Assembly: GCF_036669915.1 (NCBI RefSeq)
Contig: NC_089312.1
Coordinates: 2,778,301-2,842,300 of the forward strand
From: Pocillopora verrucosa
Lineage: Eukaryota; Cnidaria; Anthozoa; Scleractinia; Pocilloporidae
Direction of reading: 5' to 3'
Length of the DNA stretch: 64,000 nucleotides
Shown here: positions 37,746-51,307 of the stretch, piece after piece
How positions within the stretch are numbered: the stretch's first letter is position 1
Layout of the letters: the number at the start of each line of letters is the position of its first letter
Made by a program: the position numbers and the translations under genes
The notes under the pieces: generated by a model
The model's database searches: none
The model's input: only the letters and a program-made list of their open reading frames with translations
What the model was told of the DNA's origin: nothing

Positions 37746-38092
37746 CCTTTCAAGTCGCGGGTCATGCATTCACGGCACACAACGGATCGTGCCTTCCATG
37801 TCGTGGGTTTCAGGGAACGGGTCATGTCTTTCAAGTCGCAGGTGATGCCTTTCAAGTCGCAGGTGATGCCTTTCATGTCGTGAGTCATGCCCTTCAAGTC
37901 GCGGATTGTGCCTTTCAAGTCACGAATAATGCTTTTCAACTCGCGGATGATATCTTTCAAGTCGCCGGTTAATCCGTTCAAGTCGCGAGTCCTTAATAAC
38001 TCGCCAATCGAGCTTCTTAGGTCTTGAGTTCAAGTTACAAGTGATGTCTTTCAAGTCATGCGTCATGTCTTTAAACTCGCGAGTCATGCCTA
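37746..38092. repeat. Minisatellite, 21-bp unit
   Basis: About a dozen degenerate copies of a unit like CTTTCAAGTCGCGGGTCATGC are present, with one irregular interruption near 38005-38035. Because 21 is a multiple of three, the minus strand stays open over 37981-37637 and would read a repeated DLKGIT-type heptad. I treat the frame as a by-product of the repeat. Confidence 0.85.
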
Positions 38093-40227
38093 CCTGTCTG
38101 TGGACATTAATGTCTGATTTTGGACACTACAAGGTCATTAAAAAGTTTTCACCCTTTTTCTACACTCTATAACTTGCTTATTTTCGCATTTAGGAAGCCA
38201 TAATTTTCAAATAACCTGATTTTGCCTACTTTCAAGTTTTAAAAATGTTCAAAAGTTAAAAGAAAAGAACAAATTTAGAAATATTATTTTCCCGTAAAAT
38301 GTAGAAACCGCGAATGCCCTTGATTTTCTGTTTCCCGCGTTATTTTGCCTGAGTAATCGTCGTCCTGTGTTTGTTAGTTTTTCGTGTGAGATGGTTCATA
38401 CATAGACACAAAAAAGGGAAAAATATGTTGGGACAATTTCCAACACTCCCTGTGCAGTTAATGCTTTCTTTACTTCTTATTTCGTTACTAAATACTTTCT
38501 CGGAGTCCAGCTCAGCTCATGAAGGTGACAGTGATGTTGACTCTTTTTAAAACGACTTTCTGCCTAAAAATTTCATACTCTTCCGGTTAAGATCGGACAA
38601 AACAAAAACAAGATTAGTAATATAAAAATCATAGAGTACCCACTGACGAAATTAGAATTACACTTTAAAAGACATCTAAAGAAAAAAAAACCCTTGAAAA
38701 CTGTTACACAACAACAGAATAAACAGAAAATTTGGAGAAGAAAGGACGTACCCAGGGTACCGCCCCCAAAAAAGCCACCTGCTGTTCATATGAGTTAAAT
38801 CATTTTAAATGCAGTGCGGAGGATGAAAAGTATAAGAGTTGTTTGCAACTTAACATTAATTTATTGTGAACTTAGATTTCCCCTTGTGTGGTCTTTGTAC
38901 CTTGTTTATGGCCAAAAAGTTTAAGTCGCTTCTCACTTTTGCGACGGTTACATGCAGCTATCCAAACAGCATGAAGTCTTTCTTTGTGCTGCTGTGCTGC
39001 TCGCTGCTCACTAGTCTCCGTTAAAAAAAATAGAGAAAGGATAAATCTTTTTCATTTCCCGAGACGTGGAAGAAGAGTTTCGCTCACGAAACCAAGTGAA
39101 GACCCCCTATGATACGCGACAACACTTCGTGCTTATTTCACGTTCACTCCAGAACCGATTGGCTTGAGGTCACAGTGATATACACCGGACAAATCTTGAT
39201 TAAAATGCTTTTCGGCTCGGACTAAAAAAATTTCTTCAAGTAACGGATCCGATAATGGTCAAGAGGAAAACGAGAAAAAAAATAATAGATATTTTTTTAA
39301 CCGCTGTTTAGCATTGCATGCAATTTACCTGTGGCTCCAAATAGAGATACGCGACCCGTCGCGTTTCGATAATTCAACCTTTTCAGAGAAAGCATTTTAT
39401 TTCTCACTTCGTATTTCATAGTCTCTAATTGGTGGCCTGCACCAAAATGGAAAATATCTTTTTTTTTTTCACTCGGTAGCAGCTGGACAGCGAGGGCGAA
39501 GCTTTTACTCTCAGGTCTTAACGTGGCCCTTTTCACTGCCTTACACACGTGTGACGTATCACATCACGTGACCTGGATCGGAACGTTTTCAAAATGGCCG
39601 TCGATTCAGCGTCAAAAGAATTTGTAGCAAATTTGGTTTTGCACAATATATCGTTTATTTGCTTATCTAGGATTCTTTAACCGAAGAGAAATTTATTAGG
39701 ACAAAAAAAGGGGAAGAACTTACCGTCAGTTACCCTTTAAGTCACCTTCAAGAAAGAGGTGTTAGATATAATCAACTAGCTTATTATATAGTTAGCTTAT
39801 TATATATATTTTTTAATACTGAATGGCTTGTGGAAATATGTTATTTCCATTCATTTTCCAACTCTTCTCTTCTTAGTTAAAAACACATATACAGAAAATT
39901 CTTGCTTGATACCAATTTTGTCTCATAACAAATAGTACAGAGAAGCGAGGCTGAGTGAAAAAAAAAGTTCACTTCGCGAACAACTGAGGACAAACCGAGA
40001 ATGGGGTGGAATGACAGGCTGCAGCATAACAACCCTTCGCTTTGTTCCAAAAGGGAAAACGTCAACATCTAATTATTGCATGAACAATATACTAAAAAGA
40101 TAGTCAAGCCCTTACCTTGCCGCCGATCTTCTTTAGAAGAACTCGTAAAAGAAAGTTGACTACTTCGAATAGGAGAACGACCTTGTTGCAAGATGGAACA
40201 CCGGCTCACACAGCCAAGGCTACTCCA

Positions 40228-40702
40228 ACAGTAGTGTCTAATTTTGGACGCTAGTGTCTAATTTTGGACTCTAGTTCTGATTTTGGACACCAATACTAAT
40301 TTGCACAGCTGTGTCTGATTTTGGACAATAGTCTCTGATTTTTCACCATAATGTCCGATTTTCGACTCTAATGTCTGATTTTGGACGCTGTGTCTAATTT
40401 CGGATACTAGTTCTAATTTTGGACCGTTGTGTCTGATTTTTAGACACTAGGATCTGAGTTTGTACAGTACTGTTCGACTTTGGACACTTGTTCTGATTTT
40501 GGACACAAGATCTGTACTTGGATAGTTGGGTCCCATTTTGGACACTAGTGTCTGATTTTTGGACAATGGTGTCCGATTTTGGACACTAGTGTCTGACTTT
40601 GGACATTAATGTTTTGTTTTAGACATTACTGTCTGAGTTTGGACACTAATGCTTTATTTTAGACATTACTGTCTGAGTTTGAACACTAATGTCTGTTTTT
40701 GG
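40228..40702. repeat. Minisatellite, about 20-bp unit
   Basis: About two dozen degenerate copies of TGTCTGATTTTGGACACTAG are present, the unit itself being a loose dyad (TGTC...GACA). A lone unit with the same core occurs at about 38100-38130. Confidence 0.9.
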
Positions 40703-42065
40703 GGAAAGGGAATCATTCCGCACAAAAATCGTTCGAAGTGGGCTTTTCTCTCACACTCATTATCGAAGCTTCGAACACACTGTCAACGTCCCAGAATTCT
40801 TTCCATAGTTTGTTTGTTCAGATAAGAATAAACCCTTTTATGACAAATGCCTCTACTCAGTTAGGGTGGCAAGAGCTTCGCTTGAGGTTTACAAGTCATC
40901 TTGAAGAAAACAGCATGATTTTGAAAAATGAATAATGAAAATAAGATTTAAAAAAATTGCCTCTTTCAAAAAGATATCGTGCAGAAAGAACGACCCTGTA
41001 AATAATTAAAGGCGAAAGCCGCCTCAGAAATTTAATCCAGAAAGTTCTCTGGAAGTCAATATAGATTTCCGTTCATTATATTTAAAGCTAACGCAATCGT
41101 TCGATATAATAGCTGTCTTTCCTGATCGCATTAATAATTTTTACGACCTTGAGATAGCGGAAACACGTGAATTTTATTGACGTACCGACAATTAACTCTA
41201 TTTTGATTTAGCATGAATAAGTGATTTTTCGTTTTGGATTAAATTTGTCCGTCTAAGATGCGGCTCTAACACGAAAATCTGGTTCTGTTGTTTTCTTGCT
41301 TAAATGAGTATTCTTTAAATATTGTAACAAGAGCGATTAAAAGATTTAGCGAGTGACACAATTTGCGAAAAGCCTTTTGACGGGGCCAAAGGAATCGAAG
41401 ATAACGACAGGTCCATTAGAAGGATGGATTAGTTTATAATTGGAAAAAATTAAGCCTATAAAAAGAAATAACAATTCGACGGACAGATGTAAATGAGTAA
41501 ATGTTATTTTGAAGGTGCTAAGAGAGAAATTACTTTACCAGCTGCTTTTAAAATCAGAGAGAAATCCACAAACAGCTCAAGGTAAATTTAGAAAGCTCGT
41601 TTTTCTATGGTAAAATGTTCCTCATGTCGCCATGACTTCTTTTCTGTGAAAAAAAGGGACTATTCAAGGTTCTTTGGTTTCTTTGTCATGGGAAGTAAAA
41701 CGCATGCGACCTGACAAGCCCCTCTTTGCAAACGGACAATGCATTAACACCTTGTGCTCCCAGGACACAAAGCTTTTTTATTTGAAGTTTTCAACTGCTG
41801 TGCAGTTGTCGTCTCCTCACCATTAGAAAGTACTAAAAGAGCGCTAAGAGCTAAAAAATTTTACACTGGAAAACAATTGGCAAGACCTGCTCTAAGCTTT
41901 TGACAGTAGATCTGGAAATAGCATTAAAGAGATCACTGACTCGCTGTCTCTACCCTCGGAGAGACGATTAAAAAAAACATTGAATTGCCCATAGAATATC
42001 AATATCTTAAACAAGGGTTTAAGATACGAATTCGCAGAAAAATTTGTAGTATGAAGTTAGGGTTA

Positions 42066-42305
42066 GGGTTATTTATCGTCGGGGGGGAGAGGTCGGTGAA
42101 TTTGTGGGGATCATATGATTTTTAAGGGTGGCAGAGGGGAGATTAGTCTTCGTTAACAGAGTTTAAAGACGGACTATATACAATTAACTGCCAATGAAGG
42201 GAGATCATGGGAATATGAAAGAACCTTTTGGGGGATCAGGTAAATTATTTTGTGACACAACTCCGAGCCCTCCTTCCCCACCCCTGACGATGAATAATGA
42301 CTTGT
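42066..42305. repeat. Dispersed repeat family C, copy 2
   Basis: The ends look like imperfect terminal inverted repeats: TTTATCGTCGGGGGGGAG on the left and CACCCCTGACGATGAATAAT on the right. The inner block AACTGCCAATGAAGGGAGATC is shared with copies 1, 3 and 4. Confidence 0.65.
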
Positions 42306-42984
42306 TTCTAAAACAGATTTCAGTGTTCCGGTGCAACCATATATGGCGTGCTTGTGTTCAAACAAGACGCAAGCTCGTATCAATATGTCATCTACAGCCA
42401 CAGCAAAAGCCCTTTATTTTATTGTCCACTAAGAACCAGTGGTGTCTTGTCGATTGGGAGATTGATGATAATTTAATTATTCAGTTTATTATCAAACTTC
42501 ATCTTTATTAAATATGTGCGTAATCACCTCGTCGTGTTTTAAATTACAGTCAGGGCTCACGCGATTGGAAAGAGCAATTGGAAAGAGGCGCTGATCCAAA
42601 AACCACAAATAATAATGTAAAAATTATTTTAAATTATTGAGCTGAAAGAAGTCCACTACGCAAGCTTCAGGAGAATTCAGCGTAACGATCGAACAAGGTT
42701 TAAATTTAAACTTTACAGGTGTAAATTATATTTCAACAACATTCCTTTCCGAGTCTTTAAACACACGCGAGCTGTAATCGCCAACGTGCTCAGTGAGGGA
42801 AAAAAACAAAAAAATTATTAGATGTTTTGACAATCACTAAAAATTAATTTAGAAACCACATGTTGTATACTTTATTCCATAAAACTGATGAAGGCGTGTT
42901 GAAAAGATATTTTATAGAAGAAAAAAAACGTTAGCCCTCTTTGGACTAGTCGGCATAATTTAACGAAGAGGAGGAATCGAAGGA

Positions 42985-43205
42985 CTTTCGGGAGGGGAGG
43001 GGGGCTCGGTCGCATGGTTTTCAGGGGGGACGAAGATGGGATCGGTCGTCGAAAACAGAATGTAAAGAGGAATTATACAGGAAATTGACAGCCAATTAAC
43101 TCCCAATGAGGGGAATCACACGAATGTTACAGATCTTTACGGGGAGATCGGGTAAATTTCCCTAACAAAATTCCCCTAACTCTCCATTCCCTAATAATGA
43201 CCCGA
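42985..43205. repeat. Dispersed repeat family C, copy 3
   Basis: It shares GGATCGGTCGTCG, AATTGACAGCCAAT, CCCAATGAGGGGAATC and an end CCCTAATAATGACC with the other copies. It lies less than 1 kb from copy 2. Confidence 0.6.
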
Positions 43206-43807
43206 CACCTTACATGAGTGTTTTTGGTGAACTAACGTCTGCAAATGAAACGCTACCATTCCTATCAGTTACATGTCTTGAGTTCTTAGATCAACTTTCG
43301 TAGAAAACGAAAACTATTTATTCCATAGGAAGTGGGCATCTTTAAAAAAACCTGTCATCGCTTTAAAAACAAATGATGACTATTCGAAAAAACAAAGACA
43401 CTTACAAGCGAGGTAGACGCACTTAAGTGCCATCTATCAAAACGTTTAATGACCCTGAAGCAGCTGTCTAAAGGAAAATGAAAAAACGGAGGCTAAAATG
43501 AACATCCTTGTTATCAGAGGACTCACATTTCCGTTTTCACGCCAGAATACACCCTCGAATCAAATGTTTCGAGTTTATTTAACAAGAAAGAGCAGTACGA
43601 ATAGCCGACGTGAGAGGTCAAAAGAGCAAAAAGGCTGAAAACTGCGAATACGTATCAAATAGTTGTATATCGTAGGAATATGACAGCACCATGCAAATTG
43701 TTTAGGAAATATATCTTTCCGGTAAACTTCGTCTCTTCACAAAAAGCGTGGTTACTTCTCTGTGAACTTTGTCATTGTCGTAAGCTTTTCAAAGATCGTG
43801 TTTTTCT

Positions 43808-44150
43808 AGGGGGTGGGGAGTACCTGGATCAATCATTACCGGGTATGTGCCGCTACCCTCTCAGAGCCCCTACCCCACTGGAGTCTATTCTTTGGCCAAT
43901 TATAGAGCCAATTTTGACCACTTTTGGTGAAACGGTAACAAGGTTTTAACCGCGAATCTTGCTTATTTTGAATCCTAACTGACCAGACTTTTCTAACCTA
44001 AGATCCTAAAAAATGTGTTACTCCAAAAATACAACCCCATTATATGTCCAGTCGTGAAAATGCGATTCTATCCAGCGGCACATCCCTCTAGCCCATTACT
44101 GGGAAGGTCCTTTCCCCCCCCCCCCCTCCCCTCCCAGTCCTCTTTTAGGA
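43808..44150. repeat. Probable dispersed repeat with GC-rich ends
   Basis: The segment starts GGGGGTGGGGAGTACCTGG and ends in a poly-C block (about 44113-44128). Its composition differs sharply from the flanks. From memory it resembles a repeat common in stony coral genomes; no second copy lies in this window. Confidence 0.4.
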
Positions 44151-46141
44151 GATTGCGTGCGAGAAACACCGATTCATATCCGTCAACAGCAATTAACAGC
44201 AGGATGCGATTTACTCTCTTGATCCGGAAGCGCGCTAAGGCTTTCTTTCCTGTTCAACTGTCTGCCGGAACAGACTACCATGGGCAAAAATAGAATGGGT
44301 GTTTAAAAGACAAAGACTCGATGTGAATATCAAGCTTTTAGGATAAACTGGAGAACCCTCTTTTCGGTCGCGGGTAAGTCTTGTAAGTGTAAGTTATAAA
44401 TGTGAGAACTGTTTTAGAGCCACTAAGAGTTCAACTCTTATGCCACTTTCAGCTTAAGAGAGAGGGATTAAGTTAAAAAACCGTAATAGAGAAGCTTATG
44501 GTTAAGAACGATAGCTTGACACTTTAAAATTTCACAAACAGGACGTTATGCAATAATGTTCAGGTAGAGGCATGTTCTTAAAACGCCATCGTAGCCACTT
44601 AACAACAGACCCGTGGCTTATCCGGAGTGGTATAATAATGTGTCGTCTGTTTTTTCATTCCGCTGCGCTGTTTCCTTAATGAATGCATATCAAATCCTTT
44701 GTTGCTTTGTTGGCGTATTCAATTTCTCAGAGAAGCTAGCACCAAGACAGAAGAACAGAAGCACAACACTTGCTCCTCGACACCATCATGATCCAACATT
44801 TTCTGAAAATTATGCAGTTGCTTCAATATAGAAAACAACAATAAACCAAAAAGCAAAACAAAATTAAATAGTCAGCTTATTTTACGAGTCCTAAACAAAT
44901 CACACGAAGCAACTGAAGTCTTAGTTTACTTTTTTTCTAATCCAACTGATTTAGGCCGTCGATCCTTTCCCCGGGCAAATTTTTCATCTCCATTTTTTTT
45001 CCTTTTTTCATTTTTCATCTCTTTCAAGGTCAGCTTGCTTAGAAAATCCAGTTAGATCTAGTAATCTAGCAGTTTTCGACGATGTAATAAAAAAAAGAAT
45101 TGTTCTGGAGGTAACCAAAAATGATCGATGATATTCGCAACTCAACCGGATACAACTGAATATACGTGAAATCTTAAGACTAATCAATTTTTCTTCACGG
45201 GCCGTTCACGAAGATGATTTATGCAAGTGTGATCCGTATGTTATTGATAATGACTAATTTTCGATTGACTGCACTTTAAGCCATTACGCTGGACAGGATC
45301 GGAATTACCGCCAGATTATTCAAATCTCTTTCGACTTGCGACATTGATTACAAACGAAATCCACGCAGATTCTGACATGGTTTGCAGGTAAATCTTTAGT
45401 TGGTGATTGACACCTAAAAATTGGCCCTTCTCGGTAAAATATACTGGTACAAACAGAGGACAGCTTCTAGAAGTGCTCTTTTGTAAGTGCCATAAAAAAT
45501 CGCATTTTTCTGATGCCGTCGAGGAAAATTAAGGAACACAGAAACACATCTTTTAACTGCTTTTTTTATTATTTCTGCCACAGACCGCCCCTTCTGGATC
45601 AAAGTTCAAATTTTCTTGTTTAAATCTGAAGCTATTTCATGATCCATAACCTTTGAGGCATTTAGAATGCGTCTTTATTTTGAGGAAAAATGCAACAAAG
45701 AACGCTTGGTGTGATAATATCGTTTAATCAAAAAGCAGCGAATTTTTTTTTCTAGAGAGCTGAAATTTGTTGTTGTTGTTGTTTAGTGTTCCTTTTTTGA
45801 AACAGAAATATATTCTGTTTTTTGTGTTAGTCCAACGAAAAAGTAGTATCTGTCTCTTATTTTACTTTGGAATGAAGTGAATAGAAATGATTTATGTGGC
45901 TGCCTTTGACAAGCGTCTGTTTGTCTGTGAGGAAGTAAATTTAATATTAGCAGCTTTAGAAAAAACGATTGCAATCATTTGCATGGAATGCTTTGTAAAC
46001 AAGCTTTTGAATAACCGCGAGAGGAGATTGCAAAATCTAAAGTCGATACGGTAGAAACAAGGCTTTGACATCGAATAATGGATTTTTTGTGGAAGCTCAT
46101 ACGAGGAAGCGATATTCCTAAGCCAAGTTCTCCATAATACC

Positions 46142-46344
46142 TTAACCCTGTTACTCTCAGTAGTGAGAGATATTAAACTTATCCCCACGATATCCATACA
46201 ATGTCTTGCAAACAAGTAAAGTGAATACTTTAAGTTGTTATCTTGACTTAACACCAAATTCTTGTAACTGATTCGCCATAAACTGTATACCAGCTAGAGG
46301 GAAGAATTAGCAATACTGGGTGATCTTGGGAATGAAAGGGTTAA
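46142..46344. repeat. Dispersed TTAA/CCCTTT element, type B
   Basis: It begins TTAACCCTGTTACTCTCAG and ends GAAAGGGTTAA, so both ends carry TTAA plus a short CCCTTT-type inverted terminus. It is the counterpart of 1860-2066. Confidence 0.7.
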
Positions 46345-49300
46345 TGTCATACTACATCATAACTCATCACTGAAAATTTTATCTTGAACATACATGTTTC
46401 GTCTCACTGAGGAGCAAATATTTTAGTTAATTAGAATTTTTTAGGATTTTTGTTATTTTCTCATGAACTTCTAATCTTCATCTGCTCCCTTGTCAGATAA
46501 CGTTGATGAAAAATTGCTGCGCCTTAGTCAAAAGGTGCCGGCTCATTTTTCCAATAAAATAGCGCTTTATCAGAGCAAAGAATCTTAGCAGAATGACCTC
46601 CAAGTGAGAATAAAATAACTTCACCTGTTCCCTAAATAAAGGAAATTATTAGAGGTTGCATTCATTACGTACGTTTCTGTCAAACAATGACTTACATTCA
46701 ACAGCAGAGTAATTGGCGTGGCGCTCGCATGAAATTCCAAGCGGTGTAGAACTAGCAAATGCATGGCGCGTGCTATTAGTCACTGAACTTTATATAACAA
46801 TATCGTTTTTATTCATTTTGTTTTAAGCTTAAAATCCGTGCGGTTTTGTCCGGTAGCAGGTTGAAATTTTTGATGTAAGGGTATATCATATGTCTGTAAC
46901 TTCTGCAAGTTTGAAGTCCTTGTCAATTTTAAATTGTCATTGATGTGAAGAATGTGAGTCGTAATTACGCCGGAAATCTAGAAGAAGTCAACGAAGATTC
47001 TGTCCGAAAATACAAAAGCAGCATTAAAATCGTGGAACTTAAATGCGCAAAATTATGATACAATCCCCCAAATCAATTTTTCCTAATTTTTTTATCATTA
47101 TAAAATTATTATCACTTTTCTTTAAGACGGCAAATTCAGCGCTAATAGTTTCCCAGCGAGGCTTAACACATACGTTCAGAGAGATTGTGCACTTTTAAAT
47201 CCCTTCGTCTTCTTGTTATTCTATCGAAATTTATCTCTAAAAAAGATTCGCAAAATTTTGGGCTGAGAAACGTTGCTATAAAAGAATAAAAAATCTACCA
47301 CACTTGAGCTGAAAATATTTAAAGACATAAGATAATTCAAGAGATTATACAAAATATATATTCTCTTGAATAATTCCACTAAAAAAAATGCAATTCTAAA
47401 GAAGTCCTTTAACATGCATCGGATGTATTTTAGGCAGACCATAGATAACCATCTGTTTGAGGTATCCATGTCTAGATAATTTTTTCTTTGCCTTATTAGC
47501 TCAGATCTGGGTCAAATGTCGAACTGCTTGAATGTATTCAACCCTATTAAGAACGCCTCGAGAGACGACAGACACTACAGTCTTCATACTGCATCTGACA
47601 GTTTTGAAGATCTGCAGTGTTTAGGCCCTGTTCACGCTAACAATCCGATTGTTAGGCTCGGTGAATTTGTGCACCTTCTCGTCGCCTTTGTGTCGTGTAT
47701 TCGTCATTGGCGGTCAACGAAGAGAGAAGAAGAGTGATAGACGAGTAAGCTGCCAGGCATATGATCGATAAGTTTTAACTTCGTGTTATTTCTTTAATTT
47801 GGATTTTGCCTTTGTCTCAAAGTTCTGATGTGTGTATGCTTCCAAAGCTCAAGGTCATCGACGAAATGATTCTAACTCTCTCTCTCTCAACAGCCGCAAA
47901 AAGCATTCGTAAATTTTAAGTTTTTGTATTCATTTTTTCCTAATAAAAGCTTTGCACCAACTACTTACGATTTAGGCTTGGCTCACTAAGCAAATTCAAA
48001 AAGGGGACGTCGAGTGACGAGCGCACAAAGATTTCGTGCTTAACCTTTCTTTATTCTTCATTTCAAACGGAGTATGTATATATGTCGCAATGCAATCGAT
48101 AGCATAAGTTTTACTTCATACTGAGTTCTTAGAAAGAAATGGAAAAAATCATGTCTAGACAAGGGCATTTTCTCTCCTCTCTGTTAGTTCAAGCAGATGA
48201 CTTAAATTCTCGGTTTCTTCTGGTGCAGCTATCAACTAAAGTTAATCACACTCAGCTTTCGCTTTCGAGAGTGAATGAGGACAAATTGCTTCTATAGGAA
48301 TTATGCTTACTGGATAATTTGAAGATGCTGTGCATATCTTTACCTCAGGATTAATTAGCACTGCTGAATTTTTGGGATAAAATCCAAATCTCACGAGGAA
48401 TAACGTAACGAGAAAATTCTGATAATTCAAATGACTACCCCAGCAAGATCCTGAAAAAATCGATCCTCTTTTGATGAAAGAAAAATTGTATCGTATTAGC
48501 CATTTTTTGAAAAGAACAAATATTGCATCTTATCGGTTTACCAGGTCAAAATCTTCGTTGGGCACGAGTGGAAATTTTCTCAGAAGTTACACAGAGTTGA
48601 GAAATATTTGCTTCAGACAGTTTTTGAGACAAACAAGTTGACACGCGCATTTAGTGCTTTTCCAAACATCGGAAAATATTACATTAACGGGTAACTGGTT
48701 CGTGTTAAAGTTGTATCCTAGAAAAGAGATGTAGTCATGCCAGAAAATCTCTCTTTTAATCTTTTTTCATAGTTGTTTGCAGAGGAGAACTTCGCTGTTA
48801 CTAAACAGTTGAAAACAGCCTAAGTTCTCGATACTTTTGAATAAAAAAGAATATTTTCACGGCTCAAGTCGACAACAGAGACTTAAGATATGTAAGTTCA
48901 GCTTTTCACGATTTTTGGAAAGAGACTCAGGAGAGGCAAACAAGTTAAATGACTAGAATCACTGCTTGTTAGTATGGAAGAGTCTTGAGCACATTCAAAA
49001 GAAGACGGCTTATGAATCATTTAGCCGGACGACATCAGCATTAAGATGCACACATGTAAGGCTTCATGTCTTCTTCGTTGAAACAAAAATGACATTTTCG
49101 ACATATTGATTATGTTATTCATTTAAGTGTGATTTATAGCTAATTAATGAACAATTTTATCTAGACTAGAGCACTGGTACAAAATTAGTCTTTTGGTGCT
49201 GTGTCAAGCCAGAAATTTCATTTATATCATCACGCCGGAAAAAAAACAAACAAACACAACTAATTCATGATATCCTTTGGGCTTTTACACGCGAGTTGTT

Positions 49301-51307
49301 TATCAATCCGCACTCATCTTTTTAAATACCTTTCCAGCCGTCAAATGTAACTCAACATAAAGAGTTATAAATAACGTATCACATGGAACTTAATGATACT
49401 CTCCAGTTGTCTCAAGCCAGAAACTTGGAGACTGATGAAACCGAAACCTTTTAGAGCATAAAATATATTTCTTTCATTGTCTCTGATACGACAAAGGGAG
49501 CAAACCAATTATACTTCAAGTATATTAACCTTCTGGGAACTTCTCAAGTGCTTCTTAGCTTCAATACTGGAAAACACTTGGTGTTAAAAAGGGTTGCCAT
49601 TAAAAGGCGTTTTAAGAGTTGCTTTGTTGGGGTTACACGCTTAATGGCTCCCGAAATAGAATTTTGTGAGCTAGATTTATTAAAACAGAATTAATGCAAG
49701 CTTCAGTTCAACTTGCTCCGATGGCTTCAGCTTTGCTTTCTCTTCGCCCTCGCGGTGTGTTTTAAATGAAACTTAGAGGCTTAGAGAGATGAGTCACTGA
49801 GTGATTGATCTAATTTCTCTCCGTTGACCTGCAATTGAAATCAATACTTATCTATGCAGCTTAGTAAGGCTAATTTTTTCGGACCATTGCGCAGAGGTGT
49901 TTCATGAACTTTCCTGATCCAATTTATTTCTGCCTTAAGGGGTCATCATTAAACAGAAATGATGAGTTATATTTCCATTGTTATAAAACGTTCTTAAAAT
50001 TGATTCGGCCAATGGATAATGGAAGCCATGCTGAGAGAGGTCGAGCCACCCTACATACAGTTAGGAGGATCTGAAGTAGCGAGTGTGATATGGAAATCAA
50101 CATGCAACAAGATAAAACGTAATACGTGAGGCAATCAGGAGTGGTTATAGAGTCTCCACAGACTACCCCTAATCTGAGGTCCTTTTAATTCATACATCTC
50201 TTCGCTTGCCAGGTTAACTTAGAGCGAGTACACTTTTCTCGACTTTATCGAATCATACGTAATTGGCCAGGATTGACGAAAGTTCACCTGAGCGAAACCA
50301 CAAATAATTACTTTTCCATTTATAATCAAGATCTTTGATCCTTAAGTAGAGCCGCTAATTGCAATAGTTATTCAGAGAGATGGTGCTCCTATCAAACTCA
50401 AGTGACACAAACTAAAAAGCAACAAGAAAGATTATGTTAAAAGTTTTCATGTTGCTTTTTTTAAGAATACTCATTTTGTCAACTGGTCTGGAGTCCAAGA
50501 ATACAAACAGTGCAACTCAATACTGATAGAATTACGTCCAATCTTATGTTTGCGCAACAAACATTCCATCCGAGCACTTTGAAGTCCTCGATTTGTCTGG
50601 GGTGAATGCTATCAGCCAATAGGCATCCCCGAATTGTTTCAAACCGATGATGAGTTGTAAGTGTTTTGAGTGAAGGCCCAAGTGTTTAATTTGCCACAAC
50701 ATTTAGCGTTCATGAGCCTCTCAGATCGTCTGGCCTGCTAAATTAAGTTTGCATTGCTTGGATGCAGGTAAAGAATCTTCTTAGAATTTGAGGTACTCGT
50801 TATTTCATTCAGATAGATGAATCATTGTAAGCATATTAGTGTCAAGAAGTCTTTTCAACCATAGTTCTTAAATGCCGTCCATTTAGTACAACTGACTGTT
50901 TATAATGTGCGGACTTTCAGAGACTGATAGCCAAGAAGCGTAATATATGACTCTGAGTTTACCAAAAAGCTCTCAGCGCTTTTGACTTAACTTTTATGAA
51001 ATGATTATGACTGAACGCAAAGCAACGCAATGAATTACAAGAACTGAATTGGAAATGGTGAAGGTCAAACCGATAAGAACACACTGTTGTTTTCCAAGAG
51101 CCCTCTCAAGATTCAAGTAGCAATAAAGATCTTTAACTGTAAGAGGCTTAAATCGATCTAAACGTTCCTAATCCTGACTTTTAAAACCTGACTGTATCTT
51201 TCCCCTAAATATTGATTGACATTGCAAAGTTAAACTTCGTTTCCGCCATTTCCATTTTCAGATTTCACGCCTAACCCGTTGTTTATCATTTTGGAAAAGC
51301 CTGAATC

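Larger units (their letters stand above)
37051..51307. other. Long gene-poor spacer between GPCR A and the Ras-like GTPase
   Basis: This is 14 kb without any coding frame I can support. It holds the two minisatellites, family C copies 2 and 3, the GC-rich repeat at 43808 and a type B TTAA element, each listed separately. The rest is AT-rich with short homopolymers. Confidence 0.5.

Noticed and set aside
37637..37981. 114-codon frame with heptad repeats as a gene
   Set aside because: The frame is explained by a 21-bp minisatellite. It is reported as a repeat and a finding only.
39297..39548. 83-codon minus-strand frame divergent from the ATG at 39594
   Set aside because: It lacks an ATG start and has low-complexity Lys/Ser content. 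No family is recognised.
44015..44293. 92-codon Pro-rich plus-strand frame
   Set aside because: It lies in the GC-rich repeat, with its poly-C block read as Pro. No protein family is recognised.
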